64,000 bases of DNA from Rhytidiadelphus loreus (Eukaryota > Streptophyta > Bryopsida > Hypnales > Hylocomiaceae): the NCBI GenBank assembly GCA_947034895.1, contig OX344762.1, forward strand, positions 69,806,981 through 69,870,980, given 5' to 3'. Both the position numbers and the translations under genes were made by a program. Shown piece after piece: positions 1 through 12,960 of this stretch; the stretch's first letter is position 1, and each line of letters begins with the position of its first letter. A model generated the notes under the pieces. That model worked only from the letters and a program-made list of their open reading frames with translations, ran no database searches and was not told the origin of the DNA.

Positions 1-392
1 AGAAAGCGGAAGATTCTGAAGATGCAGAAATGGATACGGGCTCACCGTCCTCTGACCAAGCGGCCGATGTAATTTTAGACCCTATAGATCATAAACCCAA
101 ACCGGAGGCCGTCAGCGCGGATGCTACTCCCACTTCGTCCGGCCCTTCGTCTAGGTCTCCGAAAGTCCTTGGATTTGATTTGAACATGGACTTGGACGAG
201 AATGGCGAAATAGCTCCCGAAGCACCTGCGAAAGAGGAGGAGGAGCAAGAGTTGGACGGACCTCCCAAAGATTCGGATGTAGATAGTGAGAATGTCTTAG
301 GGGTCACACTGCCTTTACAAGGGAGCGAAGGTCGCCCCTCCGTGCATCCCGATGAGGACGATTACGACTGTGAAGATGAAGAAGATGGTTAG
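1..392 (+). CDS. NC2alpha/DRAP1 last exon, second copy (partial)
   Basis: This is the C-terminal part of a histone-fold repressor subunit, cut by the window start and open from base 3 to the TAG at 390-392. It is the reverse complement of the last-exon sequence at 9156-9547, and the overlapping protein is identical. It includes an acidic stretch, an FDLN motif and a terminal DEDDYDCEDEEDG tail like that of plant NC2alpha. It is in the left arm of the large inverted repeat, so the two gene copies point away from each other's 5' ends (tail to tail). Whether a full second gene lies beyond the window edge cannot be seen. Identity of the family is well supported; function of this copy is unknown. 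Confidence 0.8.
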   Translation, partial: KAEDSEDAEMDTGSPSSDQAADVILDPIDHKPKPEAVSADATPTSSGPSSRSPKVLGFDLNMDLDENGEIAPEAPAKEEEEQELDGPPKDSDVDSENVLGVTLPLQGSEGRPSVHPDEDDYDCEDEEDG

Positions 393-2560
393 TTAGGTCG
401 CTTTGCTTTCGTGACTGCCATGTGTGATTCTCGTGGCTTTTGCTTTACTGACTACACTGACCGCTTGTATGGAACACTCTTGGGGTTGATTCATCCCCTG
501 CGACTACATTTTACAAATGTAAATACAATCCTTCTTCACAGCGTCGGGTCGTTGTGCTTTTGCTTTGGTTGAGGGTCGATCTGAAATAGTTTGTTATATT
601 GCAGAAGATGGGGAGCTTTTTATGTTAGATAGTGTTCATATTTAAGAGTTTTGTCCTGCTGGGTGTAAATCACTGACGGAATTGATGACCCATTTTAGTA
701 ATCCTGCGGTGGCCAGAAGGTGGAAGTGTGATCCTCCGGACAGCTGCAAGCCCGTGGTGACAGTGATCTGCAGCTTTAGTCTCTTGCCTTTTTTCTTTTT
801 CTTTTTTTGGTTTCTATTGGGTTTTTTTCAATTACCGCGTGCAAAATGCTGTAGTCAAAATCGCCATGTGGGATTTCGCACAAAAGAAAACATTAGAACA
901 CAGTGCACCAAAATACAAGGACATGAAATGAACACTACACTCCAATGATATTTAGAGTTACCTCTACACTAATTGGTTTTTAAAAGCTCTACATCTTCCT
1001 CTTTGATGAATATTTTTACCAACTATGTTTATGGAGATCTTCCTCTTTCAATAATGATGATATCAATGTTCTCATAGCATTTTAAAATTATTTAGTATGG
1101 ATAGTATCAAATATTATTATTAGTGCAGTGATGTTTACCAAATAATGATGAAACAAAGTTAGTTTATAAACAAAAGTGTTAAGGAATACATATGAAAAAA
1201 TGAAAAAGAAATGGATTTGCTTGTCAACATAACATTCTTGAACTTCAAGGTAGAGACCCTTTGCTTTCCATGAATCAAGGCTTTTTTTACTATGAATGCA
1301 AATTTATCTATGCATTGTGGGTCACTATAACAAGCCTCCCCCTACCAATAGCTAATTAACCCTAGAAGGCTTGGAAGGTCAAAAATAGCCTTGGAATGTC
1401 ATTTAGTACCTATGGAGATTGGAAAAAACAATTTTTCATCCAATTCTTTTTGAGGACTTGGTTGAATACTTTTTGAAGGGGTAGGGGGGTGAAATCCTCT
1501 TTTTATGATATTGTTGACTTTTCTACATAGGAAGATGTCTAATCCTTGGATGACCCACGTGTAGAGTATTTTTGGCAACTTCAAACTACTTGTTCTTGAT
1601 GTGAATTTGAGCCATAAAAGTAATCTTGTTTTGAATATTAGCCCAACTACTGAAATGTAATGAAGTGTAGTTTCTAATCCAACTTGAAATTTTGAAAAAT
1701 TCCTAAAAGTAAATATTTTATTGCAATTTCAACTTTTGGGTCTATAACCATAGTCTATTGATTCTTTCTGATTATAAAAATACATAATAAATATTTTGAC
1801 AACATTGTACTGTACATTATTATATACACCAATGGAGATATTTTTAGACTTTTAAAGATTTTTTATATTTGATATGAATTTTTTGTACTTTTTTCCTTAA
1901 AAACATCATAGTGATTTCAAGTCTTCACAAAAAATCTGAAAATTTTATGACTTTGCAAATGACATGTGGTGTCATCTCTTGAAAATTAAAAAAAAAAAAT
2001 TCAAAGATAAATAGTTAGAACATGGAAATATACAAATTGTTAGGATTTTGCAATTCAAAATTGGAATCATAGGCTTGTCTTTTCATGGTTAAAGAAAGAG
2101 CAGTATGCAAACTCTTTGAGTGGGATCTCCAGGGTATCCTACGCAGAGCCAGGGTGACATCGTTAGACATATATTTTGTTATTTTAATGGTGAAAATCTT
2201 CATTTTTTGTATAAGATAGTATACTCTTAAAATAACGTTATAAGAGTTGATTGCCATTTAGCAAAAGCAAAAGTCCTTGAAACAATTTTCAATAAATTTT
2301 TGTAGATAGAAAAATAGAATTGGTATATAATCCAAGTCATTTCATATTTTTTTGACCTTTGTGGAATTAGTTACAAATTTTCAAAGTTGAAATGCAATAA
2401 TTACCTAAAGCAACCACTTTCTAAAATGTACACTATTGATACATCAAAGGAAAGAAAATATACCCCTGTGTTAGTAGTCAATTAAAATAAAAAAATTCTT
2501 GCGTCTTAATCTTTCAATCCATGCAATCAAGTGGTCTAAATTTTTTTTCACATTGCTTGT

Positions 2561-3538
2561 TTAACCCCTAAAGTCCCAAGGCCTTTTTCCATCAAAGATC
2601 AGTTGAAATTTCCATTTCTATTGCAAAGAGAATTTAAAAAATTAAATTAAATTAAATTAAAATTTTATATCTAACCATAGTATCTTGCACTAGACTGGTA
2701 TAAGAATGTGTGGAAGAAATTTCAGAAACTTTGACCATGTAAATTGTAAGATATTTGCATTTAAAGTGAAGAAAACATGACGTTTTACACCTTGTTGGAC
2801 TAGATACTTTGACTTTATATCTTCTTAACTTAAAATTTTGGCACTACTAATTTTGATTTTATAATTCATTGTGGTGAATAATTGAATTGAAAATATTAAA
2901 AAAAAAATCAACAAAAAAATACTTAATTTTCACTCATTAAAAAACTGTTAAGTAGAAGTATATTCAAGATTGAGAGGAAAACTAAACCATTAATAGCTCT
3001 CAATGATGGAATTGAAATACAATAATTACAATAGTGAGATTATTCTAGTAAGCAAACTTAACTATGTTTAATAATTTTTTTGAAAAAATTATAAAAATTG
3101 CATTCAACAATGAATTTTGTAAGTTATTTTTTCAAGAAGATGCTTACATTGTCCAAAAAACAAGATTGTTCATAACTTTCTCATCGCTATTCCAAATAGA
3201 ATGAATCAAAGCTTCAGATGTAGACAAAAATATAATCTTTGAGAAAAAAATCAAAGCTTCAGATGTAGACAAAAATATAATCTTTGAGAAAAAAATCAAA
3301 GATTAAAAAAACTGTTTTTTTGTGATTTCTTTTGGGCTGCCCTTGGAGTTGTTTTTGGACTTAGGGTGGCATAACTTTTGCTCTGGCACCGCTTGAAAAA
3401 ATATATATTCCTAGAAAGATAATCTAAATTTCTATCTTCAAAAATAGTTTCAAATAATCATGTCAAAAAATAAAATCACATAAGCCTACCCAAAATTCCA
3501 ATACTCCTCTGTATAAACTTTGGGACTTTAGGGGTTAA
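2561..3538. mobile_element. TTAA-flanked MITE, piggyBac-like ends (left-arm copy)
   Basis: The ends are inverted repeats reading TTAACCCCTAAAGTCCCAA at the left and its near-reverse complement at the right, with TTAA at both outer edges. There is no transposase reading frame in the ~980 bp. A TTAA duplication and CCCTA-type termini are the hallmark of piggyBac-like elements, so this is probably a non-autonomous derivative; that assignment is inferred from the ends only. An internal direct duplication of about 50 bp lies near 3200-3300. The identical copy at 6010-6987 exists because the whole arm was duplicated. Confidence 0.65.
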
Positions 3539-3556
3539 CCCTAAACGTCCAAACAA

Positions 3557-5991
3557 TGTCCAACGTCCAACTTTGGGACTTTGGGACTTTAGGGCCACAT
3601 TACACTAGGGACATCAAATTGGAGAGGTTGTGGCATTTAGGTGTCAAACTTTGTTGAGAATTCAAAGAAATTAGCAATAAATAGGCAATAAATAATAGAA
3701 ATTGGAGCCTTTGGCCGGCCATAGTGTGAAGCCTGCAAAGGCCAAGCCCAAATTCCAAACCCTTGGCAATGAACTCGTATGGCCTCTCAACTTGAATGAC
3801 CATAATGTGAAGCTTCCAAAGGCCAAGCCCAAAGTTCAAAGTCTTAGTAATGAACTCCCACCTACCAATCTTAAGGTTGAGATCTTGTCATAAGTTGATG
3901 GCCTCTCGGCCATAGTTTGGGCATCCATTTCTAGCCAACCCAAACTTTCTTTGAGAGTTTGTCGCCATGTAGGCAATTTTTTTGTCATGTAGGTAGTTGG
4001 AGGGTAATGACCTTTGAACTTGTGCCATCTAGTGTGAAGGGTTGAGAGGCCAAACTTTTGGTGGTTGAAATTTGATTGGTAGAAACCTACAGCCTCTCGA
4101 CCTTTGGCCATAGTGTGAAGTGGCCTTTAAATAATCAGAAAACATTCATTGGTTATAAAATAGCACAAAATTCCAAGGTTGAACACTTGCACTACTATCT
4201 CACATTTGTGATTAACTCCTAAATGCTCGAGGAACCCAATTTTGGTGTCGGCAATACTTTGAAGTTAAACAAAGCCTAACTAACCTACAATTTTTAGTCA
4301 TTTATATTTTTGAAGTCTAGTTTTTTTAATCAAAAATTTGATTCTAAAAGTGATTAATTATGATTTTTCTATTCAACATTTTGTGAAAGGGAGTCCATTG
4401 CAATCTTGACTTTCCATAGTGTTGAGGGCTCTTGGAAATGAGTCTCAAAATACACTAGACCTTGGGGGAAAATCACATTAGAAATTCATTCAAAAAAAAT
4501 TCAAAGTAGATTTTGAGAAGCCATAAATTGATTGGAATTATTCATGTTAGTCCCTTCAACCTCAATTTTTTTTGGTAACCAACTGTTTAGATTTAACATG
4601 TGAAAAGAGGATTGAATTATTTCAAATCACTCTTGCAAGTGATCACTCTTTAACACCCTCATGATCAAACTTTATAATCTTTCAATCTATAAATGATATT
4701 GTTGTGTTTTAATTTCCTATGTAATCTCTAACATGTCTAGTTTAAATTTGTATGGTTACAATTCCCAAAAAATTGATACAACTTATTAAAATGTTGGTTT
4801 TTTGTTTAATTTAGAATAAATTCCTAAAAGCTCAAAAAAGGCTTTGGGCATTTAGGGGTTAAAGGGACACTTTGTCTCTACAATGGCTTTACATGGATAA
4901 GTTTATACATTTTCACCCTTCTAGTAGTCACTTTGAGAGTTTGTAAAAGGTTGAGACATATCAACATGGTACTTTTCTAAATATGATATTGATTTTTGGA
5001 TCAATAGATGCATTCTTCATTTTGACATTGATTTGGAAGGTCGTGCATTATGCCATCCTTACAAAAGTGTATTAACCCCTAAACGTCAGACTATGTTTTC
5101 ACCAAAAACGCTCCAAAACTGCCCTTACATTTATAAGCACCAAATTTTAGATGAAAAACATTTTTAGACAAATAAAACCATAGGATATTGTTGTAAAATA
5201 GTTAGAGAAGATGTGGAAAAAGTTTCAGAATTTTCCACTGTGTAGATTGCAAGATAATAACGTTTGAAGTGACAAAAATCCTTTTTTTGGCCCTGTGAAA
5301 ATACGGGCAGATGCACTTCACAAGGTCACAATTGTAGGAAAAAATGTCCAAATAATGGTGGTTAATCTTTGGATTAGTTCCTCAAGTCAAGTTGGCTACA
5401 TGATTGAAAAAATTTAGATCATTTGGAATTGTGCAACATATAGGAAAAGAATAGTAAGTAGAAAGAAGTAGAAAATGATTAAAAATACTAAACTGTTAAC
5501 AATTTAATTATAGAATTGAAAAATGCCAATTCCACTGGTTTTAATGTTGTAATAAACAATATACACCTTTTTTTTTTTTAAATTCCAAAAATATTTGAAA
5601 TTGAGTTAAATAAAGGACTTCAAAATTTATTTTACAATAGAGATTCCATAACTACCCACAAACTAAAATTCCTCATAACTTTCATCTCATTAATCAGAAT
5701 GGAAGAATTCAAAGCTTACTACATATATAAAAATATAGAGAATTAATTTCAAATTTTTTTTTGTTTTTAAAAGAGATTTTCAAAGAAGTTTTTTTTTCTG
5801 CTTGGGCTGCCCGCTAAACACTGAAAATTACATATCATGCAATAACTTTTGAACCATGTAGTCAAAAGTTATGAAAATTGTTGGGCCTTAAAGCTACTCC
5901 TTGTCCCCATATTGTGTGAAATTTTCAAAGAAAAAAGAAAAAAACTCCGTCCGTAGTGAGCTACCCAAAATTACTATGTTGCCAAAAAACG
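3557..5991. other. Spacer of the large inverted repeat
   Basis: Single-copy AT-rich sequence between the two arms. It begins with a mosaic of MITE-end fragments (repeated TTTGGGACTTT near 3570-3595), then has two diverged tandem copies of a ~80 bp segment with GGCCATAGTGTGAAGC near 3715-3850, then two TTAA elements (4212-4862 and 5072-6013). No gene was recognised; the short reading frames here have no recognisable domain. Confidence 0.6.
4212..4862. mobile_element. Short TTAA element in the spacer
   Basis: Left end TTAACTCCTAAATGC and right end (reverse complement) TTAACCCCTAAATGC form imperfect terminal inverted repeats with TTAA at the edges. About 650 bp, no coding potential. A related fragment is found near 16077-16230. 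Confidence 0.5.
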
Positions 5992-6013
5992 TTGTTTGGA
6001 CGTTTAGGGTTAA
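5072..6013. mobile_element. TTAA-flanked MITE abutting the right-arm MITE
   Basis: Left end TTAACCCCTAAACGTC and right end (reverse complement) TTAACCCTAAACGTCC are inverted repeats. The right TTAA at 6010-6013 is shared with the next MITE, so the two elements sit back to back. The inverted-repeat arm boundary at 5992 lies inside this element's right terminus; the left arm keeps only that outer 18 bp. Confidence 0.6.
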
Positions 6014-9000
6014 CCCCTAAAGTCCCAAAGTTTATACAGAGGAGTATTGGAATTTTGGGTAGGCTTATGTGATTTTATTTTTTGACATGATTATTTGAAA
6101 CTATTTTTGAAGATAGAAATTTAGATTATCTTTCTAGGAATATATATTTTTTCAAGCGGTGCCAGAGCAAAAGTTATGCCACCCTAAGTCCAAAAACAAC
6201 TCCAAGGGCAGCCCAAAAGAAATCACAAAAAAACAGTTTTTTTAATCTTTGATTTTTTTCTCAAAGATTATATTTTTGTCTACATCTGAAGCTTTGATTT
6301 TTTTCTCAAAGATTATATTTTTGTCTACATCTGAAGCTTTGATTCATTCTATTTGGAATAGCGATGAGAAAGTTATGAACAATCTTGTTTTTTGGACAAT
6401 GTAAGCATCTTCTTGAAAAAATAACTTACAAAATTCATTGTTGAATGCAATTTTTATAATTTTTTCAAAAAAATTATTAAACATAGTTAAGTTTGCTTAC
6501 TAGAATAATCTCACTATTGTAATTATTGTATTTCAATTCCATCATTGAGAGCTATTAATGGTTTAGTTTTCCTCTCAATCTTGAATATACTTCTACTTAA
6601 CAGTTTTTTAATGAGTGAAAATTAAGTATTTTTTTGTTGATTTTTTTTTTAATATTTTCAATTCAATTATTCACCACAATGAATTATAAAATCAAAATTA
6701 GTAGTGCCAAAATTTTAAGTTAAGAAGATATAAAGTCAAAGTATCTAGTCCAACAAGGTGTAAAACGTCATGTTTTCTTCACTTTAAATGCAAATATCTT
6801 ACAATTTACATGGTCAAAGTTTCTGAAATTTCTTCCACACATTCTTATACCAGTCTAGTGCAAGATACTATGGTTAGATATAAAATTTTAATTTAATTTA
6901 ATTTAATTTTTTAAATTCTCTTTGCAATAGAAATGGAAATTTCAACTGATCTTTGATGGAAAAAGGCCTTGGGACTTTAGGGGTTAAACAAGCAATGTGA
7001 AAAAAAATTTAGACCACTTGATTGCATGGATTGAAAGATTAAGACGCAAGAATTTTTTTATTTTAATTGACTACTAACACAGGGGTATATTTTCTTTCCT
7101 TTGATGTATCAATAGTGTACATTTTAGAAAGTGGTTGCTTTAGGTAATTATTGCATTTCAACTTTGAAAATTTGTAACTAATTCCACAAAGGTCAAAAAA
7201 ATATGAAATGACTTGGATTATATACCAATTCTATTTTTCTATCTACAAAAATTTATTGAAAATTGTTTCAAGGACTTTTGCTTTTGCTAAATGGCAATCA
7301 ACTCTTATAACGTTATTTTAAGAGTATACTATCTTATACAAAAAATGAAGATTTTCACCATTAAAATAACAAAATATATGTCTAACGATGTCACCCTGGC
7401 TCTGCGTAGGATACCCTGGAGATCCCACTCAAAGAGTTTGCATACTGCTCTTTCTTTAACCATGAAAAGACAAGCCTATGATTCCAATTTTGAATTGCAA
7501 AATCCTAACAATTTGTATATTTCCATGTTCTAACTATTTATCTTTGAATTTTTTTTTTTTAATTTTCAAGAGATGACACCACATGTCATTTGCAAAGTCA
7601 TAAAATTTTCAGATTTTTTGTGAAGACTTGAAATCACTATGATGTTTTTAAGGAAAAAAGTACAAAAAATTCATATCAAATATAAAAAATCTTTAAAAGT
7701 CTAAAAATATCTCCATTGGTGTATATAATAATGTACAGTACAATGTTGTCAAAATATTTATTATGTATTTTTATAATCAGAAAGAATCAATAGACTATGG
7801 TTATAGACCCAAAAGTTGAAATTGCAATAAAATATTTACTTTTAGGAATTTTTCAAAATTTCAAGTTGGATTAGAAACTACACTTCATTACATTTCAGTA
7901 GTTGGGCTAATATTCAAAACAAGATTACTTTTATGGCTCAAATTCACATCAAGAACAAGTAGTTTGAAGTTGCCAAAAATACTCTACACGTGGGTCATCC
8001 AAGGATTAGACATCTTCCTATGTAGAAAAGTCAACAATATCATAAAAAGAGGATTTCACCCCCCTACCCCTTCAAAAAGTATTCAACCAAGTCCTCAAAA
8101 AGAATTGGATGAAAAATTGTTTTTTCCAATCTCCATAGGTACTAAATGACATTCCAAGGCTATTTTTGACCTTCCAAGCCTTCTAGGGTTAATTAGCTAT
8201 TGGTAGGGGGAGGCTTGTTATAGTGACCCACAATGCATAGATAAATTTGCATTCATAGTAAAAAAAGCCTTGATTCATGGAAAGCAAAGGGTCTCTACCT
8301 TGAAGTTCAAGAATGTTATGTTGACAAGCAAATCCATTTCTTTTTCATTTTTTCATATGTATTCCTTAACACTTTTGTTTATAAACTAACTTTGTTTCAT
8401 CATTATTTGGTAAACATCACTGCACTAATAATAATATTTGATACTATCCATACTAAATAATTTTAAAATGCTATGAGAACATTGATATCATCATTATTGA
8501 AAGAGGAAGATCTCCATAAACATAGTTGGTAAAAATATTCATCAAAGAGGAAGATGTAGAGCTTTTAAAAACCAATTAGTGTAGAGGTAACTCTAAATAT
8601 CATTGGAGTGTAGTGTTCATTTCATGTCCTTGTATTTTGGTGCACTGTGTTCTAATGTTTTCTTTTGTGCGAAATCCCACATGGCGATTTTGACTACAGC
8701 ATTTTGCACGCGGTAATTGAAAAAAACCCAATAGAAACCAAAAAAAGAAAAAGAAAAAAGGCAAGAGACTAAAGCTGCAGATCACTGTCACCACGGGCTT
8801 GCAGCTGTCCGGAGGATCACACTTCCACCTTCTGGCCACCGCAGGATTACTAAAATGGGTCATCAATTCCGTCAGTGATTTACACCCAGCAGGACAAAAC
8901 TCTTAAATATGAACACTATCTAACATAAAAAGCTCCCCATCTTCTGCAATATAACAAACTATTTCAGATCGACCCTCAACCAAAGCAAAAGCACAACGAC

Positions 9001-9547
9001 CCGACGCTGTGAAGAAGGATTGTATTTACATTTGTAAAATGTAGTCGCAGGGGATGAATCAACCCCAAGAGTGTTCCATACAAGCGGTCAGTGTAGTCAG
9101 TAAAGCAAAAGCCACGAGAATCACACATGGCAGTCACGAAAGCAAAGCGACCTAACTAACCATCTTCTTCATCTTCACAGTCGTAATCGTCCTCATCGGG
9201 ATGCACGGAGGGGCGACCTTCGCTCCCTTGTAAAGGCAGTGTGACCCCTAAGACATTCTCACTATCTACATCCGAATCTTTGGGAGGTCCGTCCAACTCT
9301 TGCTCCTCCTCCTCTTTCGCAGGTGCTTCGGGAGCTATTTCGCCATTCTCGTCCAAGTCCATGTTCAAATCAAATCCAAGGACTTTCGGAGACCTAGACG
9401 AAGGGCCGGACGAAGTGGGAGTAGCATCCGCGCTGACGGCCTCCGGTTTGGGTTTATGATCTATAGGGTCTAAAATTACATCGGCCGCTTGGTCAGAGGA
9501 CGGTGAGCCCGTATCCATTTCTGCATCTTCAGAATCTTCCGCTTTCT
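5992..9547 (-). repeat. Right arm of the large inverted repeat
   Basis: Reverse complement of 1-3556. This arm continues without a break into the complete NC2alpha gene and is flanked inside by a full-length MITE, so it is probably the original copy. It holds the last NC2alpha exon, its likely 3' untranslated region (about 8600-9155), one MITE and AT-rich sequence without recognised genes. Confidence 0.92.
6010..6987. mobile_element. TTAA-flanked MITE, piggyBac-like ends (right-arm copy)
   Basis: Mirror copy of the element at 2561-3538, with TTAA at 6010-6013 and 6984-6987. Same termini and the same internal duplication. Confidence 0.65.
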
Positions 9548-11966
9548 CAACCCCGTTTGTGCGCGTACTTGCAGTCCCGTTGGACCCTCTTCCTCTTCCT
9601 CGGCCTCTACCCCGGCCTCGGCCTCGACCTCGACCTGAAGTGGACTGAACCTCCTGCACACACAGGTCAAACCCATAAGCGTCTCGCAAATTGCAGACCT
9701 TCCAACCCACGCGGATTTCTCGCCGTTCAAGGCTGGAGTACGATCCCTGAAGACATCTCACAGATACCGCCAAAACCATAGAAACGCAGAAGCGCAAAGC
9801 ACGTTCACAAAAAATGATGTGCATGCACGAGTGCCCGTACTCGGAAATGATACAGGCAGAGCGAAGAAACCACATACCGCTTTCGGCCGTTTCACCACCT
9901 CCTCCTCGTCGCTATCATCCCCATCGGACTGCTTTCTGCACAAAGACAACGGCCCAGAACAGGTTATTATATGACTCATCAAAGGCGGACACATTTGGCT
10001 CCAACAAACCTACTGAAAACATTCCCGGATGTGAACATCAGCAACAAAGGAAGTCAAATAGCTCGAGCCCGCTGTCGACCCACACGGCAGGTACGTTTGC
10101 GCAAATACAAACCAACAGGATCGGATACCACAAAAAGATTCACATGTGAGGTACTGACTCCAACGCGTGCGAAGAGATGGAACTTGAACACCACATACCT
10201 CCTCCTTCCAGGATTCCTCTCATCATGGTAAGATTCGGGCCCGATATCGGGAACCTTCGAAACAATCTCTTGAAGAAAGTCAAACACACTGTTCGTCTGA
10301 ACACACTGTTTCCTGCGGGGTCAACACGGGAAAAAAATAAATCAGGATCAGCGTACTCTAATTTGTCGACGAACTCACTTACGACGAGAGAAACTATAGT
10401 TTTAGTAGTAGACCGTCAGATCTACATGAAAGGAGTTCAGGTACCACTTTCCAAATGGAAACGAAACGAATGGTGGCTTCGACGACGTAAACATCGTTCC
10501 ACCCCCCACCCCTGACAAGCAAAGACAGGCGCGCTGTCACTTACAAGTGGATCGAACTCATTGTCTTTGCGCCCCTCCGAAGAGTGATCTCATAAGTTTT
10601 GTCGCAGAGGTTCTGAAGAAACAGCTCCAAAGCTTTAGCTGCACCAAAAAAGAGAAACTCCGGGTCAACTCTGGAATACCGTAAAACAGCTGGAAGACTC
10701 ATTTACAAGCTAAACAACTTTTCATCAGCTACGTACAGTTATTGCTAGCACGAGGACTTGGAGTGCAGTCTTGACCTTATGACTATTCAGTCACAAAGTC
10801 TCGGACCGTGCATGACGCCTGGAAACACAATGTACGGCAGTGACAACCTGCCACCACTGCCCACTGACTTCATCAGCTCCCCGTTGTGGATGCATAAAAC
10901 GAAACGGGAAAAACGCTATTCACTTCTACCACACCTCAAGAGAAGCAAAATGGCAGGGAGCATGTTCCACTAGCTTCAACCATCGAGCCCAACATCCTTG
11001 TAAGCACCAAGCGCCTTCCAGATCGGCCACGCAGGAGAGTTTACGAAGAGAGATAAGGCTTAGAGGAACATACAGATCAACACCGGTGTCGCCATAGCGA
11101 TCTTCCCCACCTCTTCATCGGCTTGCATAATCTTTTTTATCCGTGCCTGAGACAGAGGAAAGGAGGTTACTCAATCTCGCTGTTACTTGGATGATAACTT
11201 AGAAGCGCTACATCTCTCCCAAAGAAGGATTACGTGCGGTGAAGCAAGATCCAATCCACGTAAGAAACAAACTTCATGTTCGAGGAATAATGTAGTAACC
11301 AAAAAAATACGCGCAGCTCGCGAACTCACTATATAAAACATCGAATCGTCCATCCTAAACCCCGCCCTACCCTTCAAACATAACTTCCCCGAAAAATCAC
11401 ACATCGGACTCCTACTTCCAAACCTCGTGACAGATCACCGGGAAAATGTCTACCAGACCAAACCCGTGCCAGCACAACCCCAAAATCATTCTTCGAGGTT
11501 TCTCTCCCGCAATCACGACTCGCAACTGATAGTTTCATTTCCGAAAATTGACGACTAAAATAAGAAGCTAGTCAAGCGGCTGCACAGGCATCTTTCGGCA
11601 AGACCCGTATTACACCTACTTCGACAAAGAAAACAGGAGCTCTCTCTCTTGCGGCCGTCGGTGGTAGAACAGAAGCTGGAAAAACGGTCCATCTTCTTCA
11701 ATCATTACTCGTATGCCATATCAAACCTTTAAAGGCGTTTACATAAAAACACACTCTTGCGATAACAGCCCAAAGCCAAACTCTAGTGCTGGTTTCCACA
11801 AAACCAAAGATGCTTGCCCCTCTGTCACTCTCATCCATCTGCTGCCGAAGGTTCGCTTTTCAGTTCAATATTTCGTCATCTCAAAGCCGAAAAGCAATAT
11901 TTTCTTTCAAAGTGCTAGGGTTTGTAAACTTACAGCCGGAAAGCGTGTATCCAGTTTCTTCTTCAT
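9156..11966 (-). CDS. NC2alpha / DRAP1, negative cofactor 2 alpha subunit (six exons)
   Basis: Nuclear histone-fold protein that in its family pairs with NC2beta (Dr1) and binds TBP on promoters to repress or modulate RNA polymerase II initiation. Exons read on the minus strand: 11966-11934, 11146-11074, 10638-10545, 10312-10199, 9935-9878 and 9653-9156, all with GT-AG introns and consistent phases, giving 289 residues. Exon 1 begins MKKKLDTRFPA, the family's conserved start. Exons 2-4 hold the histone fold, with KKIMQADEEVGKIAMA and a VFDFLQEIVSKVPDIG helix. Exon 5 is DDSDEEE-rich, and exon 6 has a GRGRG run, an FDLN motif and an acidic tail. These match plant NC2alpha in order and length. 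The last exon is duplicated in the left repeat arm. Exon edges were placed by eye. Confidence 0.9.
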
Positions 11967-12960
11967 TTTTTGCCAAGTAAGAGTGGCGCTCGCTTGCTGC
12001 TCCCTTCCTTCGCGATCCAAGAGTATCCACACTTCCACCTCCAGAATAAACCCTACGCTCCGCTCGTGCAGAGTAACCTCGCCATAGCCACGGAGACGGA
12101 AAACTTCGACGAAACTGGACGCACTAGAGTGTGTTGCACCAAAACCTACATACTGACTGTTCCGAGCCTGTTCAGTGCATGAAAAAACCGTCCCTAACCT
12201 TCTCGAGCCTTTTCTTAACCATACTGGGAATTTCACAGAACTCAAAGGAGCCGGTCCTGGCCTCAAAATTTCGAGTTTCGGGTTTCACATCGAACCAAGA
12301 GGAAGTCACCCTGAACCCTAAGCCTCCTCCCGGCTGCGTACACACCGACAACGGCAGCAACCGCCGGAACCGTCTGCTCAAGAAGCCAACGCTCCAGACA
12401 CCTACCAAGCCTTAACAAGTACACGGCCGACCACACCTGCGTGACACTGAATCCCAGGAACTCGTTTGGAAACACCGCGAAAGCACGAAGAGCGCGAACA
12501 AATAAATACTCCTACAGAAATAACAAACCCCCGAGACCGGACGCCACACGCAGAAACTCCGGCACCGCAAGAAAGAATGTCGAAGATGGGCTTCGCTTTC
12601 AGCGGCTCGTCGAAACGACCTCCTCGCGCCACGGACGCACGCCAATGCGAAGACGACGGCGAAGAAGCACGGCACGAACCTCGTACCCCGACGTCCACGC
12701 ACCAGACCGCACAGTGGCACCGAAAACGCACCAAAAAAACTCCCCGAGAGCTCGTTGGAAAGGCCACGCGACGGACGACGCGACGGGGATGGATACGAGG
12801 CCAGAAGGGAGCGAGAGAGTGAGGCAAAGACGGGCGAAGGCGGGTAGAAATGGGCTATGGCGAGGAGCTCCTCTTCCGCAGCGACGACGCGGCCGTGAAG
12901 AAAGGCCGCGCAACAGAGCGACCGGAAACAGACGGTGAACCGGTCATATCAACCGGTCAA
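11967..12960 (-). promoter_or_regulatory. GC-rich 5' region upstream of NC2alpha
   Basis: CpG-rich compared with the rest of the window, especially 12400-12950, directly upstream of the NC2alpha start codon. It probably holds the promoter and 5' untranslated sequence. Open frames on both strands here look like by-products of base composition. No TATA box or other element could be assigned with confidence. Confidence 0.4.

Larger units (their letters stand above)
1..3556 (+). repeat. Left arm of a large inverted repeat
   Basis: Every stretch compared by eye matches the reverse complement of 5992-9547, with position x pairing to 9548 minus x. Four open reading frames in it recur in the other arm with identical translations, and a tandem duplication near 3200-3300 is also present in both. 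The match stops at 3556/5992. The outer end is cut by the window, so the true arm is at least 3.56 kb. Apart from the NC2alpha exon and one MITE, the arm is AT-rich with no gene seen. Confidence 0.92.

Noticed and set aside
682..948. 88-codon frame, repeated at 8600-8866
   Set aside because: It falls in the likely NC2alpha 3' untranslated region, has a homopolymer-derived Phe run and no domain; present twice only because of the inverted repeat.
12441..12938. Arg-rich 165-codon frame on the plus strand
   Set aside because: It lies in the CpG-rich upstream region of NC2alpha with open frames on both strands and low-complexity composition; no domain.
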